In this document: positions 54,335-63,825 of the stretch, one piece after another
How the letters are laid out: every line of letters begins with the position of its first letter
Numbering within the stretch: position 1 is the first letter of the stretch
DNA from: Symplocastrum torsivum CPER-KK1
Lineage (GTDB): Bacteria > Cyanobacteriota > Cyanobacteriia > Cyanobacteriales > Coleofasciculaceae
Assembly (NCBI GenBank): GCA_019358875.1
Contig: JAHHIF010000015.1
Location: forward strand, 1-64,000
Direction: 5' to 3'
Length of the DNA: 64,000 nt
Translations under genes and position numbers: made by a program
The notes under the pieces: generated by a model
Told to the model about the DNA's origin: nothing
What the model saw: the letters and a program-made list of their open reading frames with translations, nothing else
The model's database searches: none

Positions 54335-55609
54335 CTAGTAGCGCTCTCTTGGAATTGTTACATCCAAAATCCGGTCGAGGTACTGCAAAATTACAATGCC
54401 AACAACAATACTGACAGCGGCAGCAAGCCAAAAACTATGAGCAGTTGCTTGCGACTGATCTAATACCCAACCCCCAAGGGGAGGCCCAATAAAGTAACCA
54501 ATTGCCCAACATTGGGAGTTAATTGATAGATAAACCCCGCGCAGAGATTCAGGGGCTAAATCTACCACAAGGGCAGAAGCAGAAGGGGTGTAAGCTACAG
54601 TAGCGATCGCTAAAATTCCCAGTGCAAAAACTGCCCAAATGATTGAGTGAGTTGAGGCAACTCCTGTAGCCCAGATCAGGATAAATCCGACTCCCCACAG
54701 TACCATCGAAATAGTTAGGGCACGCGGACGGCTAAAACGATTCAGGGTGCGGGCAATTGGTAATTGACACAGTGCGGCACAGACAATATGCCAGGTAAAC
54801 AACCCACTGATAACTTTTGGTGAAAATCCCCCCTTTGCCGTTTCTCCTGATATGAAGTTAGCGAAATAGAGCGGCATCGTGCTATTCACCTGAGCCAGGT
54901 AGGTTGTAAAGATGATATTAACCAGAACATAAACCATAAGCTGGCGATCGCGTAGAGCAATAATCCAGCCCTTACTCACTTGTTTAGAATGATGCTCATC
55001 AAACTTGCCAGTTTCTGCAATTACGGCATACACAATGGCAAAGAAAACAACAAACGAGATGCTATCAATCACAAATAGCGAACGATAGCTACCCGTTGCC
55101 GCAATTAATGCGCCTCCGAGTACTACCCCCATCCCTAAGCCAAGACTATCGGCTAAGCGCGTAATTGCAAAGGCTTCATTGCGCTGTTCAATTGTGGTCA
55201 AATCGGCTACAGCAGCTTCTGTTGCTGGCCAATAGAGACCAATTCCCAAACCCATGAGCAAGTTACCGATAATAAAAACAGGGAAGTTAAAAGTTAACGC
55301 CAAAATCACAGAAGAGATCGCAGAAATCGCCGCTGAGAGTAGCAACGTCGGTCTGCGTCCCCACGATTTAGAATCAGCAAACGACCCTCCTAAAAAGCGA
55401 CCAATTACCCCAGTAATTGAACCACTACCTAAGCCAACCCCAACCGCCGTTGCTGATAAACCAACTTGATTGACAAAAAATATCGGCGCATAGAACAGCG
55501 TAAAACCTGAGCCAATTTGGGATAGCAATCGACCTGCCGCAAGAATCCAAACCTGATAGCTAAGTTGCGGCAACCAGGATAATAGCTTTTGTCTTAAATA
55601 AAAGTTCAT
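54335..55609 (-). CDS. Major facilitator superfamily transporter
   Basis: 424 residues with about 12 hydrophobic segments. The MFS A-like motif is GGSFADSKSWGRRPTLL between helices 2 and 3, followed by the acidic/basic loop pattern of drug and sugar exporters. The helix 5 region has LADSLGLGMGVVLGGALI. It is an inner-membrane secondary transporter, probably an exporter; the substrate is not predictable. It is convergent with the pilin-like gene, with 115 bp between stop codons. Confidence 0.9.
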   Translation of the reverse strand: MNFYLRQKLLSWLPQLSYQVWILAAGRLLSQIGSGFTLFYAPIFFVNQVGLSATAVGVGLGSGSITGVIGRFLGGSFADSKSWGRRPTLLLSAAISAISSVILALTFNFPVFIIGNLLMGLGIGLYWPATEAAVADLTTIEQRNEAFAITRLADSLGLGMGVVLGGALIAATGSYRSLFVIDSISFVVFFAIVYAVIAETGKFDEHHSKQVSKGWIIALRDRQLMVYVLVNIIFTTYLAQVNSTMPLYFANFISGETAKGGFSPKVISGLFTWHIVCAALCQLPIARTLNRFSRPRALTISMVLWGVGFILIWATGVASTHSIIWAVFALGILAIATVAYTPSASALVVDLAPESLRGVYLSINSQCWAIGYFIGPPLGGWVLDQSQATAHSFWLAAAVSIVVGIVILQYLDRILDVTIPRERY

Positions 55610-55905
55610 TCAAGTTCGGGAGAAAGTAAGGAGTAGGAGTGACAAAAGCGATTTGCCGGGAACGCTCGTATTAGAAAGACAGAGGCTGAGATGGCTGTAG
55701 TCCTGTTTATGTTCAACTGCGGGTCTTAGCTAATCATCCCAAACTTCGACGAAGCTTATAACGGTCAAGGTCTTGTTTTCGTCTCTCTTAGGGATAAGCA
55801 AGAGGCATTGAAAGCTCAGAAGGGATAAAACTTAGCTGTGCATAGTGCTGAGGTTGAGGAAAATTTTGCTACAACAGAGTTTTCAAAATACAGAGCACGA
55901 GAGAT

Positions 55906-56595
55906 ATGGATGCTGATGAAATTCGGTCGCGCTATGCAGCCGGGGAAAGAGATTTTCGTGATGCTGACCTAAGTGGGGCTAACCTGAGCGGAGTGAACCT
56001 GAGTGAAGCTAATTTGAATGAAGCCAATCTGAGTGAAGCCAATCTGAGTGGAGCCGACCTGATTGTGTCTAGCCTGAGTGATGCCAACTTGAGTGAAGCG
56101 GATTTAAGTGAGGCAAATCTGATTGGGGCAAAATTGGGTATTGCCAATCTGGTTAATGCCAACCTAGTCGGTGCAAACTTGAGTGGGGCTGAACTGAGTG
56201 GGGCAAACCTGCAAAACTCTAGCTTGAGTGGGGCAAATCTAATCGGTGCCAGCATGATCAGGATTAACCTACGCGATGCCAATTTGAGTGGCGCAAACCT
56301 AAGTATCGCCAATATGATTGGGGCTGACTTGAGAGGCGCAAATCTGATTGGAGCTGACTTGAGTGGGGCAAACCTGATTGAAGCTAACTTGACTGGAGCA
56401 AACTTAAGTGGCGCGAAGTTGTATCGCTCTAACTTAGCGAATGTCAAGTTTAATCAAGCTGATTTGTCTAATGCGGACTTAACTGATGCAAACTTAGCCA
56501 AAACCGACTTGAGTGATGCCAATCTGGATAACACTAACCTAGAAGGAACAATCCTCACTTTGGGTAAAAGTGTGAATCCTAGTCCAGTAAGCTAA
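55906..56595 (+). CDS. Cytosolic pentapeptide-repeat protein
   Basis: 229 residues. A short helix MDADEIRSRYAAGERDFRDA is followed by about 37 A(N/D)LSG-type repeats that predict a regular beta-helix. The end reads TNLEGTILTLGKS. The N-terminal YAAGERDFR is shared with the pentapeptide protein at 32643, so the two are paralogues. No signal peptide. Function unknown. Confidence 0.9.
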   Translation: MDADEIRSRYAAGERDFRDADLSGANLSGVNLSEANLNEANLSEANLSGADLIVSSLSDANLSEADLSEANLIGAKLGIANLVNANLVGANLSGAELSGANLQNSSLSGANLIGASMIRINLRDANLSGANLSIANMIGADLRGANLIGADLSGANLIEANLTGANLSGAKLYRSNLANVKFNQADLSNADLTDANLAKTDLSDANLDNTNLEGTILTLGKSVNPSPVS

Positions 56596-56789
56596 CTACT
56601 GCGCTACAAAGAGCGATCGCACTTCAATCGAATCTAGTAAGCTAACAGATTTGAGATTACTAACTTTTTGGTCAAAGATGCGATCGCCCCTGATCAGGCA
56701 AAAATAAAATAAAGTAAATAATTTTAAAAAATTTAAGAAAGCCACCTTCGGCAGTTCAAGCTTTTATTAATCTGACCAATAATAGAACC

Positions 56790-57128
56790 ATGACTAATCC
56801 AACTCCCACACCCAATCCAGATACCCAACCCACAAAGAAGGCTCAAACACTACCGGGGCCACTGCAATGCTTGGCTAGTGCTTTGATTTCTAGTGGATTT
56901 GCGATCGCATTGTACTTCCTCACATCCTCCATTGCTCAAACCTTTGCGAGAAAGCCTCTTACCTCGACTAATCCAATCGCCCAGAATATCTCAGCGGCTG
57001 TTCGTACTTTAGTTGTCGGTGTCAGCACCCTTGCCACGGCTATCTTTGGGATTGTGGCTGTTGGTTTAGTCGCTCTTGCAATCCAAATCACAATTCAACA
57101 ACTGAGAAATCGTCCATCTCAACCCTAA
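56790..57128 (+). CDS. DUF3082 family membrane protein
   Basis: 112 residues. After a polar N-terminus, PGPLQCLASALISSGFAIALYFLTSSIAQTFA forms the first membrane segment, and AVRTLVVGVSTLATAIFGIVAVGLVALAIQI the second and third. This matches the cyanobacterial DUF3082 family. No function is known. It precedes the PaaK-like gene by 66 bp on the same strand, so the two may be co-transcribed. Confidence 0.82.
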   Translation: MTNPTPTPNPDTQPTKKAQTLPGPLQCLASALISSGFAIALYFLTSSIAQTFARKPLTSTNPIAQNISAAVRTLVVGVSTLATAIFGIVAVGLVALAIQITIQQLRNRPSQP

Positions 57129-57194
57129 ATCAAGTGCAATAATCTCCACATCTGAGCAAGCTTTAACAAGTGTCAAGGGAGCGAGGGGAGAGTA

Positions 57195-58700
57195 ATGCAA
57201 GAAAATCAACGTCAACGAGCCATTACAGCGTTTCAAGATTTCTTGAACACACCCTTAGAAACGCTACTGGAACAACATCAGCACGTTTCTTCCCCAGCAT
57301 CGGCATTAGCCTTGTTCCACTCTGTTGCAACCACAGTTCCCGCTTACCAAGCCTTCCTGAGAGAACAGGGTATCGAACCAACGTCCATCCAAACTCTAGA
57401 GGATTTCCAAAAACTGCCACTAGTCACCAAGGAAAACTACCATAGGCGGCATCCACTAGCAGATTTGTGTCGCAATGGGGAATTAGAAAGCTGTGACATG
57501 ATTGCCGTTTCCTCCGGTTCAACGGGGAAGCCGACATTTTGGCCACGTTTTTTGGCAGATGAACTCCAGATTGCTACCCGTTTTGAGCAGATATTCCACG
57601 ATAGTTTTCAGGCTGACACTCGCCGCACGTTAGCGGTAATTTGCTTTACCTTGGGAACCTGGGTAGGTGGGATGTACACGGCGAACTGTTGCCGTTACCT
57701 TGCTAGCAAAGGTTATCCAATTAGTGTCATCACGCCAGGTAATAACCAAGAAGAGATATTCCGGGTTGTGCAAGAATTGGGTTCAATGTATGAACAGGTA
57801 GTGCTGTTGGGTTACCCGCCTTTCCTCAAAACGGTAATTGATACTGGGATTGCACGGGGAGTGGAGTGGCAGCAGTATCAGATCAAAATGGTGTTTGCTG
57901 GAGAGGTTTTTAGTGAAGAATGGCGTAGTCTAGTAGGCGATCGCGTTGGTTCAACTAACCCGTGTTACGATTCCGCCTCACTTTATGGAACGGCAGACGC
58001 GGGTGTGTTGGGTAATGAAACGCCTTTGAGCATCTGCATTCGCCGTTTCCTTGCAGACAATCCCGACGCTGCTCGTACTTTATTCGGGGGATCACGCTTG
58101 CCGACATTGGTACAGTATGACCCTTTGAGCCGCTTCTTTGAAGTTCACGAGGGGACACTGCTGTTTTCGGGAGACAATGGCATCCCGTTGGTGCGCTATC
58201 ACATCTCGGATAATGGGGGGCTGATTTCTTACAAGATGATGCTCAAATTCCTTGCAGAATGGGGATTTTATCCACTAGGAGAGTTACAGAAACAGGGTGG
58301 ACAAGGAATACATTCTCTGCCGTTTGTCTATGTATTTGGACGATCTAACTTTACTGTCTCGTACTTTGGGGCGAATATTTACCCAGAGAATGTTGTTGTT
58401 GGATTAGAGCAATCAGAGATTCAAGAATGGGTGACGGGTAAGTTTGTCTTGCAGGTGAAGGAAGATGCAGACAAGAACCGATTTTTATCAATTGTTGTGG
58501 AGTTAGCGCCACTTGTGGAGAGTAGTGAGGAGAAACAAAAAGCGATCGCTTCTTCCATACTCTCTCAGTTGCTGCGACTCAATAGCGAGTTTGCTAACTA
58601 TGTTCCACCACCGTACCAGATGCCACAGGTGACTTTAGCCCCAACAGGTGACTCGGAGTATTTTCCGATTGGTGTCAAACATCGCTATACTCGCCAGTAA
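57195..58700 (+). CDS. Phenylacetate-CoA ligase-like adenylate-forming enzyme
   Basis: 501 residues. The AMP-binding motif is DMIAVSSGSTGKPTFWP, with the P-loop-like SSGSTGKP seen in the PaaK group. Later motifs are YDSASLYGTADAG and GNNGI-like DNGIPLVRYHISDNGG, and a C-terminal region starts near ENVVVG. It is expected to activate a carboxylic acid as an acyl-adenylate, perhaps to CoA. The cyanobacterial PaaK-like branch has no assigned substrate, so phenylacetate should not be assumed. GAGG lies just before the ATG. Confidence 0.85.
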   Translation: MQENQRQRAITAFQDFLNTPLETLLEQHQHVSSPASALALFHSVATTVPAYQAFLREQGIEPTSIQTLEDFQKLPLVTKENYHRRHPLADLCRNGELESCDMIAVSSGSTGKPTFWPRFLADELQIATRFEQIFHDSFQADTRRTLAVICFTLGTWVGGMYTANCCRYLASKGYPISVITPGNNQEEIFRVVQELGSMYEQVVLLGYPPFLKTVIDTGIARGVEWQQYQIKMVFAGEVFSEEWRSLVGDRVGSTNPCYDSASLYGTADAGVLGNETPLSICIRRFLADNPDAARTLFGGSRLPTLVQYDPLSRFFEVHEGTLLFSGDNGIPLVRYHISDNGGLISYKMMLKFLAEWGFYPLGELQKQGGQGIHSLPFVYVFGRSNFTVSYFGANIYPENVVVGLEQSEIQEWVTGKFVLQVKEDADKNRFLSIVVELAPLVESSEEKQKAIASSILSQLLRLNSEFANYVPPPYQMPQVTLAPTGDSEYFPIGVKHRYTRQ

Positions 58701-58742
58701 ATTGTTTGACTGGAAATGTGCGATCGCTTTCGTTTAGTTTTT

Positions 58743-59021
58743 TCAGTAGCGCTCAGTTGCTCGAAGCTCAGAAACAATTGAAACAGCAGAACAGCGCTTT
58801 TTGAGCGATTCTGCTAGGGAATCGTTCAATTTCTTAATGATTGTTCTGAACTTGTCAACTTCTTCCTGGGTTAATTCAAACTCAGCTAAATCAACTTTGG
58901 CTTCAGCTTCAACAACTTCTACCGCTGACCGATTTGACAATCTCACAGCAATGAGAAGATTTTCAACTACAGCCAATTTACTTGCAGGTTCCACGATCAT
59001 GCCTTTTGTACGTGCATTCAC
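58743..59021 (-). CDS. Hypothetical protein, 92 aa
   Basis: The start may be GTG 59021 or ATG 59000. The protein is amphipathic and helical (AVVENLLIAVRLSNRSAVEVVEAEAKVDLAEFELTQEEVDKFRTIIKKLNDSLAESLKK) and has one cysteine. No family recognised. A GAGGA ribosome-binding site is close to the GTG. It lies alone between the PaaK-like gene and the nuclease-like gene. Confidence 0.5.
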   Translation of the reverse strand: MNARTKGMIVEPASKLAVVENLLIAVRLSNRSAVEVVEAEAKVDLAEFELTQEEVDKFRTIIKKLNDSLAESLKKRCSAVSIVSELRATERY

Positions 59022-59284
59022 TCCTCATCATCTTTCTCACTGAAGGCATTGTCACCTAACCAAAGGCTGACAGGGAAGCGACATGAGTTCTTCGGCATGG
59101 TGATTAAGGGACAGTTGATCAAGCTGTTGAACCTTTTTATCTTATTCACTAGGTCAGAAATCTCCTTTAACTTAGGAATCTATTTGCTACTCATTCGGAG
59201 GACAAACTATAGCTGAAACCTAAGGTTTGCTAACCGAATGCTTCGCCCTTATCCCAAATTTTGGATTTGGCAGAAACGCTCTAG

Positions 59285-59848
59285 TCAGAAAAGAACATTA
59301 GGGAACTTGTAAACATAACAAGCAATTTCCCGCACCCTTGCTAGAGGAACAGGAAACCCGATTGTACAGTAGCCTTGATTTTGTACCCTTTTCTTTTCGA
59401 GCATTGCCAGGTGTTCCAAAACTAACCACCTGAACTTGCCTGGTTCAATGACCAAAATCTCTTGCCCAGGAATGAAAAAAATCCAGAGGTCAGCTTGCGA
59501 AGTCAATCCCCAACCAACAATATTGCGATTGTCAACAGATACAATCTCAAAAAACAGGTTTCCAGTTTGCTTGGCTTTTACATCAGTTTTGTACTCAGCC
59601 TTTGTGATAGAACCGTCTGGACGAATTAATAAACGGTCAATACCTGCCTTCTGATACTCTGGCGACTCTGAGACATCATCAATTCGATAACCAAGAGCCT
59701 GTAGCCAATGGTCTATCACTAACTCTCCTGCTTTTCCGACTTTATATTGAGTGGAGAAGTCGTAATATCCCATTCGTGCAGATCCATTTTCTCTGACATT
59801 CCCCACTGAGTCAGGAAAGCTCAAGCTATCTGTACCGTTCAAAGTCAT
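59285..59848 (-). CDS. PD-(D/E)XK-like nuclease domain protein
   Basis: 187 residues. The core YKVGKAGELVIDHWLQALGYRIDDV is followed by QKAGIDRLLIRPDGSITKAEYKTDVKAKQTGNLFFEIVSV. The conserved Glu in GELVID, Asp in GID and the EYK pair fit the PD-(D/E)XK nuclease pattern. The rest is a beta-rich C-terminal region (LWIFFIPGQEILVIEPGKFRWLVLEH). No restriction or Cas protein relatives were recognised. It is divergent from the HTH-NACHT gene 316 bp away. Nuclease activity is inferred from motif spacing only. Confidence 0.7.
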   Translation of the reverse strand: MTLNGTDSLSFPDSVGNVRENGSARMGYYDFSTQYKVGKAGELVIDHWLQALGYRIDDVSESPEYQKAGIDRLLIRPDGSITKAEYKTDVKAKQTGNLFFEIVSVDNRNIVGWGLTSQADLWIFFIPGQEILVIEPGKFRWLVLEHLAMLEKKRVQNQGYCTIGFPVPLARVREIACYVYKFPNVLF

Positions 59849-59964
59849 AGAACCTCATATTATTCAATGGTTGACACGGACGAGTGGCATTGCTGAATAT
59901 GACCTCAATTCGTAAAATCTTGTCGCGAGTCTTACCCAGCTAACGCGAGAATGCGTTTCTGAGG

Positions 59965-60119
59965 ATGACTGACTACTGCATGACTGACTTTTGAGTGATT
60001 GTTATTGTGACAACTCAACAAGAGGATGTCAAGGTTACTCTTGATATATTAAGAAACTATCTGCGACTCAATTCTCTAGCTTTAACGCCTGACTGGACGT
60101 TGTATGACTGACTGACTAG
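59965..60119 (+). repeat. Repeated ATGACTGACT boxes before the NACHT gene
   Basis: ATGACTGACT occurs at 59965-59974, 59980-59989 and 60104-60113 (extended there to ATGACTGACTGACTAG). All three lie in the 316-bp gap between the divergent nuclease-like and HTH-NACHT genes. They may be operators for the HTH of the NACHT protein or a simple repeat. No gene is visible in this gap apart from a very short frame. Confidence 0.6.
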
Positions 60120-60164
60120 CTTTAGAGATTAAAATAGAAATTTATCAACTGCTGTGGTGGGAGT

Positions 60165-62525
60165 ATGGCAAAGCGATCGCTTAAAGCATCTGAACAGGGA
60201 CTTGAGCAACTCAATCAAGCTCTGGTGCGGAATGGGCAGAGCAAAATGGCATTAGCGGAAGAAGTTGGCGTAGCTCGCTCAACTGTTTCACTCCTATTTA
60301 CAGGTAAATCTATTCAACGTGAGATATTTTCTAAGATTTGCGAAACACTAGGACTGGATTGGCGAGATATTGCACATATTGGTGAAGAGGAAGCCGAATC
60401 AGATATCGATGCCTTGGTGCAAGAGGTACGCGAAAAGGTAAAACCCCTTATTCAGGAACGCTGCGGCACGATGCGGGTGCTGGATATGTCCCAGCCAATC
60501 GGATTGAATGACATCTACACTGATGTCAACATTCTGGAGAAAATCACTGGACGCAGGCGGCTAGAAATTTCTGAGCTGCTGCAAGGTTTTGACCCAGAAT
60601 CAGAAGACTTTGACCGCTTTGGATTGAGCAGGGTTACTGAAAAGCGAGTTCCAGGACTAAAGGCTGTAGAGCATTACTCTAAGTTGATGGTTTTGGGTAA
60701 GCCAGGGGCAGGAAAAACAACTTTTCTGAAATATCTGGCGATTCGCTGCATCAGTGGTGAGTTTCAAGCAGAGCGAGTGCCAATATTTATTACACTTAAA
60801 GATTTTGCTGAAACTCCCGCTCAGCCAGGTTTATTAGAATTCATCACCCAGATGTTTGCTAATTCCGGGGTAACGGATACTCAAATCACTGAAGTGTTAA
60901 AGAAAGGGAGAGCATTGCTTTTTCTCGATGGATTGGATGAGGTTAAAGATGAAGATAGCCAGCAGGTTTTGAGGGAGATTAGATATTTTTCTGAACAGTA
61001 TTACACGAACAATTTTGTTATTACCTGTCGGATAGCAGCACAAGACTATAGATTTGAAAGATTCACTGATGTAGAACTAGCCGATGTAGAAGTTGCCGAT
61101 TTCGATGATAAACAGATTCAGACGTTTGTAACTAAGTGGTTTAAGGCGAAACAGTTAGATTTAGCTGAACGATTTATGCAACAGCTAAATTTAAATCAGC
61201 CAATTAGGGAACTAACCACAAGTCCTCTGCTGCTGACATTGTTGTGTCTAGTATTTGAAGATTCAGGTAATTTCCCTACAAACCGTTCAGAGTTATATCA
61301 AGAGGGTATAGCTATTCTATTGAGGAAATGGGATGCTACACGCAGGATTGAGCGAGATCACGTATACAAAAAGTTATCAGTTCATCGCAAGGAGGATTTA
61401 CTCGGACAAATTGCTTTAAATACTTTTGAGCATGCGGATTACTTCTTTAAGCAGAGAGATGTTGAGCGATATATTGCCGATTACATCCGCAATTTACCTG
61501 ATGCTCAAACTGACCCAGAAGCCTTACAGCTCGATAGTGAAGTAGTTTTGAAATCTATTGAGGCGCAACATGGGTTACTGGTTGAACGAGCGAGAGGTAT
61601 TTACTCTTTTTCCCATCTTACATTTCAGGAATATTTTACAGCTAGAGAGATTGTAAACACTTGTAATTTCCACTCATTAGATGATAAACTATTGCACAAT
61701 TTGGTTAATCACATTACAGAAAAACGTTGGCGGGAAGTCTTTTTGCTAATCGTTGAGTCGTTGCCAAGTGCAGACTGCCTATTGTTGTTAATAAAACAGC
61801 AAATTGATGTACTTGTTGCTGATGATAAAAAGTTACAGCAGTTGCTGATGTGGGCAAATCAAAAATCTCTCTCTGTTGAGCTTCCCTACCAGGCAGCAGC
61901 CATTCGTGCTTTTTACTTCGCCTTCGCCTTTGACGGATACCCCCGCATCCTAACTACTGGCTATAATCTTACCCGCTTCCTCAACCCAATCCTCTCCCAT
62001 GCTCTTGACCAAGCCTATGCTCATGACCCCATTTTTGATCTCAACCTCGCTCACGCTCTAGTTCTCGATCTAGCCTTCGCTTACACCTACTTCAAAGCCC
62101 TTCGCAGCAATGTTGAGGGCAACAACTTTCATGACTTCTTTTACATTCATACTATTAAGGGCACTCTTTCCAAGATTTGTACTCTCCCCCTCGATCCTAA
62201 ACTTCAGCAAGTGCTACACCAACTTAAGGAACTAATACCTGACATAAATAGTGATAAGGAAATACTCAAGCAATGGTACGAAGATGAAAGTCAAGCTTGG
62301 ACTGAGCAATTAAGAGCAATGATGGTTGAGCATCGCAATATTGGACAGGATTGGCAATTCAACGAACAGCACAAGAAATTGCTTCAGCAGTATTACAATG
62401 CCAATCTGTTGTTACTGCAATGCCTGAATAGCGATTGTTATGTGAGCCGTGAGGTACGATCGCACATCGAAGACACCTTACTCTTACCCATCGCTGAGAT
62501 TGAGAAACGGACATACAGAGATTGA
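60165..62525 (+). CDS. HTH - NACHT STAND NTPase
   Basis: 786 residues. The N-terminal HTH (about 27-62, SKMALAEEVGVARSTVSLLFTGKSIQREIFSKICETLGLDW) resembles the HTH of the STAND protein at 49194. The NACHT domain has Walker A VLGKPGAGKTTFLKYLAIRC near residue 185 and Walker B ALLFLDGLDEV near residue 250. A winged-helix region ends in YSFSHLTFQEYFTAREI, then a helical C-terminal part (PYQAAAIRAFYFAFAFDG) of the NACHT C-terminal type. HTH-NACHT proteins are abundant in cyanobacteria and relatives act in anti-phage immunity. No effector nuclease is fused, and neighbours encode nuclease-like proteins. Confidence 0.93.
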   Translation: MAKRSLKASEQGLEQLNQALVRNGQSKMALAEEVGVARSTVSLLFTGKSIQREIFSKICETLGLDWRDIAHIGEEEAESDIDALVQEVREKVKPLIQERCGTMRVLDMSQPIGLNDIYTDVNILEKITGRRRLEISELLQGFDPESEDFDRFGLSRVTEKRVPGLKAVEHYSKLMVLGKPGAGKTTFLKYLAIRCISGEFQAERVPIFITLKDFAETPAQPGLLEFITQMFANSGVTDTQITEVLKKGRALLFLDGLDEVKDEDSQQVLREIRYFSEQYYTNNFVITCRIAAQDYRFERFTDVELADVEVADFDDKQIQTFVTKWFKAKQLDLAERFMQQLNLNQPIRELTTSPLLLTLLCLVFEDSGNFPTNRSELYQEGIAILLRKWDATRRIERDHVYKKLSVHRKEDLLGQIALNTFEHADYFFKQRDVERYIADYIRNLPDAQTDPEALQLDSEVVLKSIEAQHGLLVERARGIYSFSHLTFQEYFTAREIVNTCNFHSLDDKLLHNLVNHITEKRWREVFLLIVESLPSADCLLLLIKQQIDVLVADDKKLQQLLMWANQKSLSVELPYQAAAIRAFYFAFAFDGYPRILTTGYNLTRFLNPILSHALDQAYAHDPIFDLNLAHALVLDLAFAYTYFKALRSNVEGNNFHDFFYIHTIKGTLSKICTLPLDPKLQQVLHQLKELIPDINSDKEILKQWYEDESQAWTEQLRAMMVEHRNIGQDWQFNEQHKKLLQQYYNANLLLLQCLNSDCYVSREVRSHIEDTLLLPIAEIEKRTYRD

Positions 62526-62623
62526 GTGCGATCGCATCCTTCCCGAAAAAGCGATCGCTCCGGCTAAAATCCCGTAAGCACACAGATACAATAATCATTG
62601 AATAGCTTCAAATAGGTTACATC

Positions 62624-62977
62624 GTGGCGAGAATCACCCTTGAAGTCCCTGATGAACTCTCCAAACAACTTGAACACATAGGCGATCGCCTTCCAGAATT
62701 ACTTGCGCTTAGCCTCCAACAGCCAGCACTACCAGCTCACATCTACCGCTACATTCTCAACTTTCTGGCTAGTAAACCTACACCTGAAGAAATTGCTGCT
62801 TTCAGCCCTACACCAGAAATGCAAGAACGTTTGCGTATTCTGCTGGCACGAGAACAAGCAGGTGAACTATCCTCTACAGAACGCCTTGAACTGGACGAGT
62901 ACGAGCAGATTGAGCATCTAGTGATTATGCTCAAAGCTGGTAATTTACCTTACCTATCGAGTACCCCGAACTCGTGA
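62624..62977 (+). CDS. Antitoxin-like small protein preceding HNH
   Basis: 117 residues from GTG 62624. It begins MARITLEVPDELSKQLEHIGDRLPELLALSL, a ribbon-helix-like start similar to many antitoxins, then ILNFLASKPTPEEIAAFSPTPEMQERLRILL and ELSSTERLELDEYEQIEHLVIML. Proteins of this shape are often encoded next to an HNH or PIN partner in cyanobacteria. Its stop overlaps the next start by 4 bp, so the two are translationally coupled. Antitoxin function is inferred from layout only. Confidence 0.7.
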   Translation: MARITLEVPDELSKQLEHIGDRLPELLALSLQQPALPAHIYRYILNFLASKPTPEEIAAFSPTPEMQERLRILLAREQAGELSSTERLELDEYEQIEHLVIMLKAGNLPYLSSTPNS

Positions 62978-63369
62978 GCTATATTCCTGCTGCACTCCGC
63001 CGACTCGTTGAAGAACGAGCCAATTATCAATGTGAGTATTGCTTACATCCTGCAAGTGTTGCCTTTTTCCCCCACGAAGTTGATCATGTCATTGCTCAAA
63101 AGCACGGTGGGAAGACTGAGGCTGATAATCTAGCTTTCGCTTGTTGGCGTTGTAACCGCAACAAAGGTACTGATCTTGGTTCATTTGACCCCCAAACTGG
63201 AGAATTTAGTTTTCTCTTCAACCCACGAACGCAACAGTGGGCTGAACACTTTAAGCTTGAGGAAAAGACATTAACATTAATAGGCTTAACTATTCAAGGA
63301 CGAACAACCGTCAACTTACTTAAGTTAAATAGCGATGTACGCATTGCTGAACGACAGCGTTTGCTTTGA
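62974..63369 (+). CDS. HNH endonuclease
   Basis: 131 residues from GTG 62974. The HNH/zinc motif is visible: YQCEYCLHP (first CxxC), EVDHVIAQKHGGKTEADNLAF (His and Asn of the HNH core) and ACWRCNRNKGTDL (second CxxC). The compact McrA-like size suggests a stand-alone nuclease. It follows the antitoxin-like gene in an overlapping GTGA pair and the HTH-NACHT gene on the same strand. It may be a toxin, defence nuclease or selfish element; sequence alone does not decide. Confidence 0.9.
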   Translation: MSYIPAALRRLVEERANYQCEYCLHPASVAFFPHEVDHVIAQKHGGKTEADNLAFACWRCNRNKGTDLGSFDPQTGEFSFLFNPRTQQWAEHFKLEEKTLTLIGLTIQGRTTVNLLKLNSDVRIAERQRLL

Positions 63370-63825
63370 ACTTTGCTTAAATCATTGCCACTTGCAGATT
63401 CTAAAGCGTATTGGACAGATAACAATATCACCCTAAATACATAGTGAAAGAGAATCTACCAAATGCTAGCAACAAGGTGTACAGGATGATTGTACCTTCT
63501 TCAAAAAAGTGATCGCATTTCTATCTCATTTACATACTAAATTTCTTTCAATGACTTTGCTTATCTTTTTAAGAAAAAAGACCTACATTTAAACCTTTAT
63601 TGAAATTCTCCAATTGTAGAGCTAGGTGAATCTAACTGACGTTGTAGTTCAGCTCATTTCCTGCAAGCTTTTTTCTCAACAAATAATCAAACTAAATGCC
63701 TATATCCCTCGGCTGACTGGAGGTTTGGCAATATCCCCCTTTAGCACAACGTCAAGCCTAACCTGTTGTTGTTAAGTTAGCAGTAGATAAGAAGACAATT
63801 TTAGCGTAAGGGAGTTAAGGATATT
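63370..63825. other. Intergenic region before the last gene
   Basis: 456 bp, AT-rich, with T and A runs near 63535-63600. No gene or clear hairpin was recognised. TTAGCG-AAGGGAG just before the next ATG may be its ribosome-binding site, and a promoter probably lies within this stretch. Confidence 0.4.
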
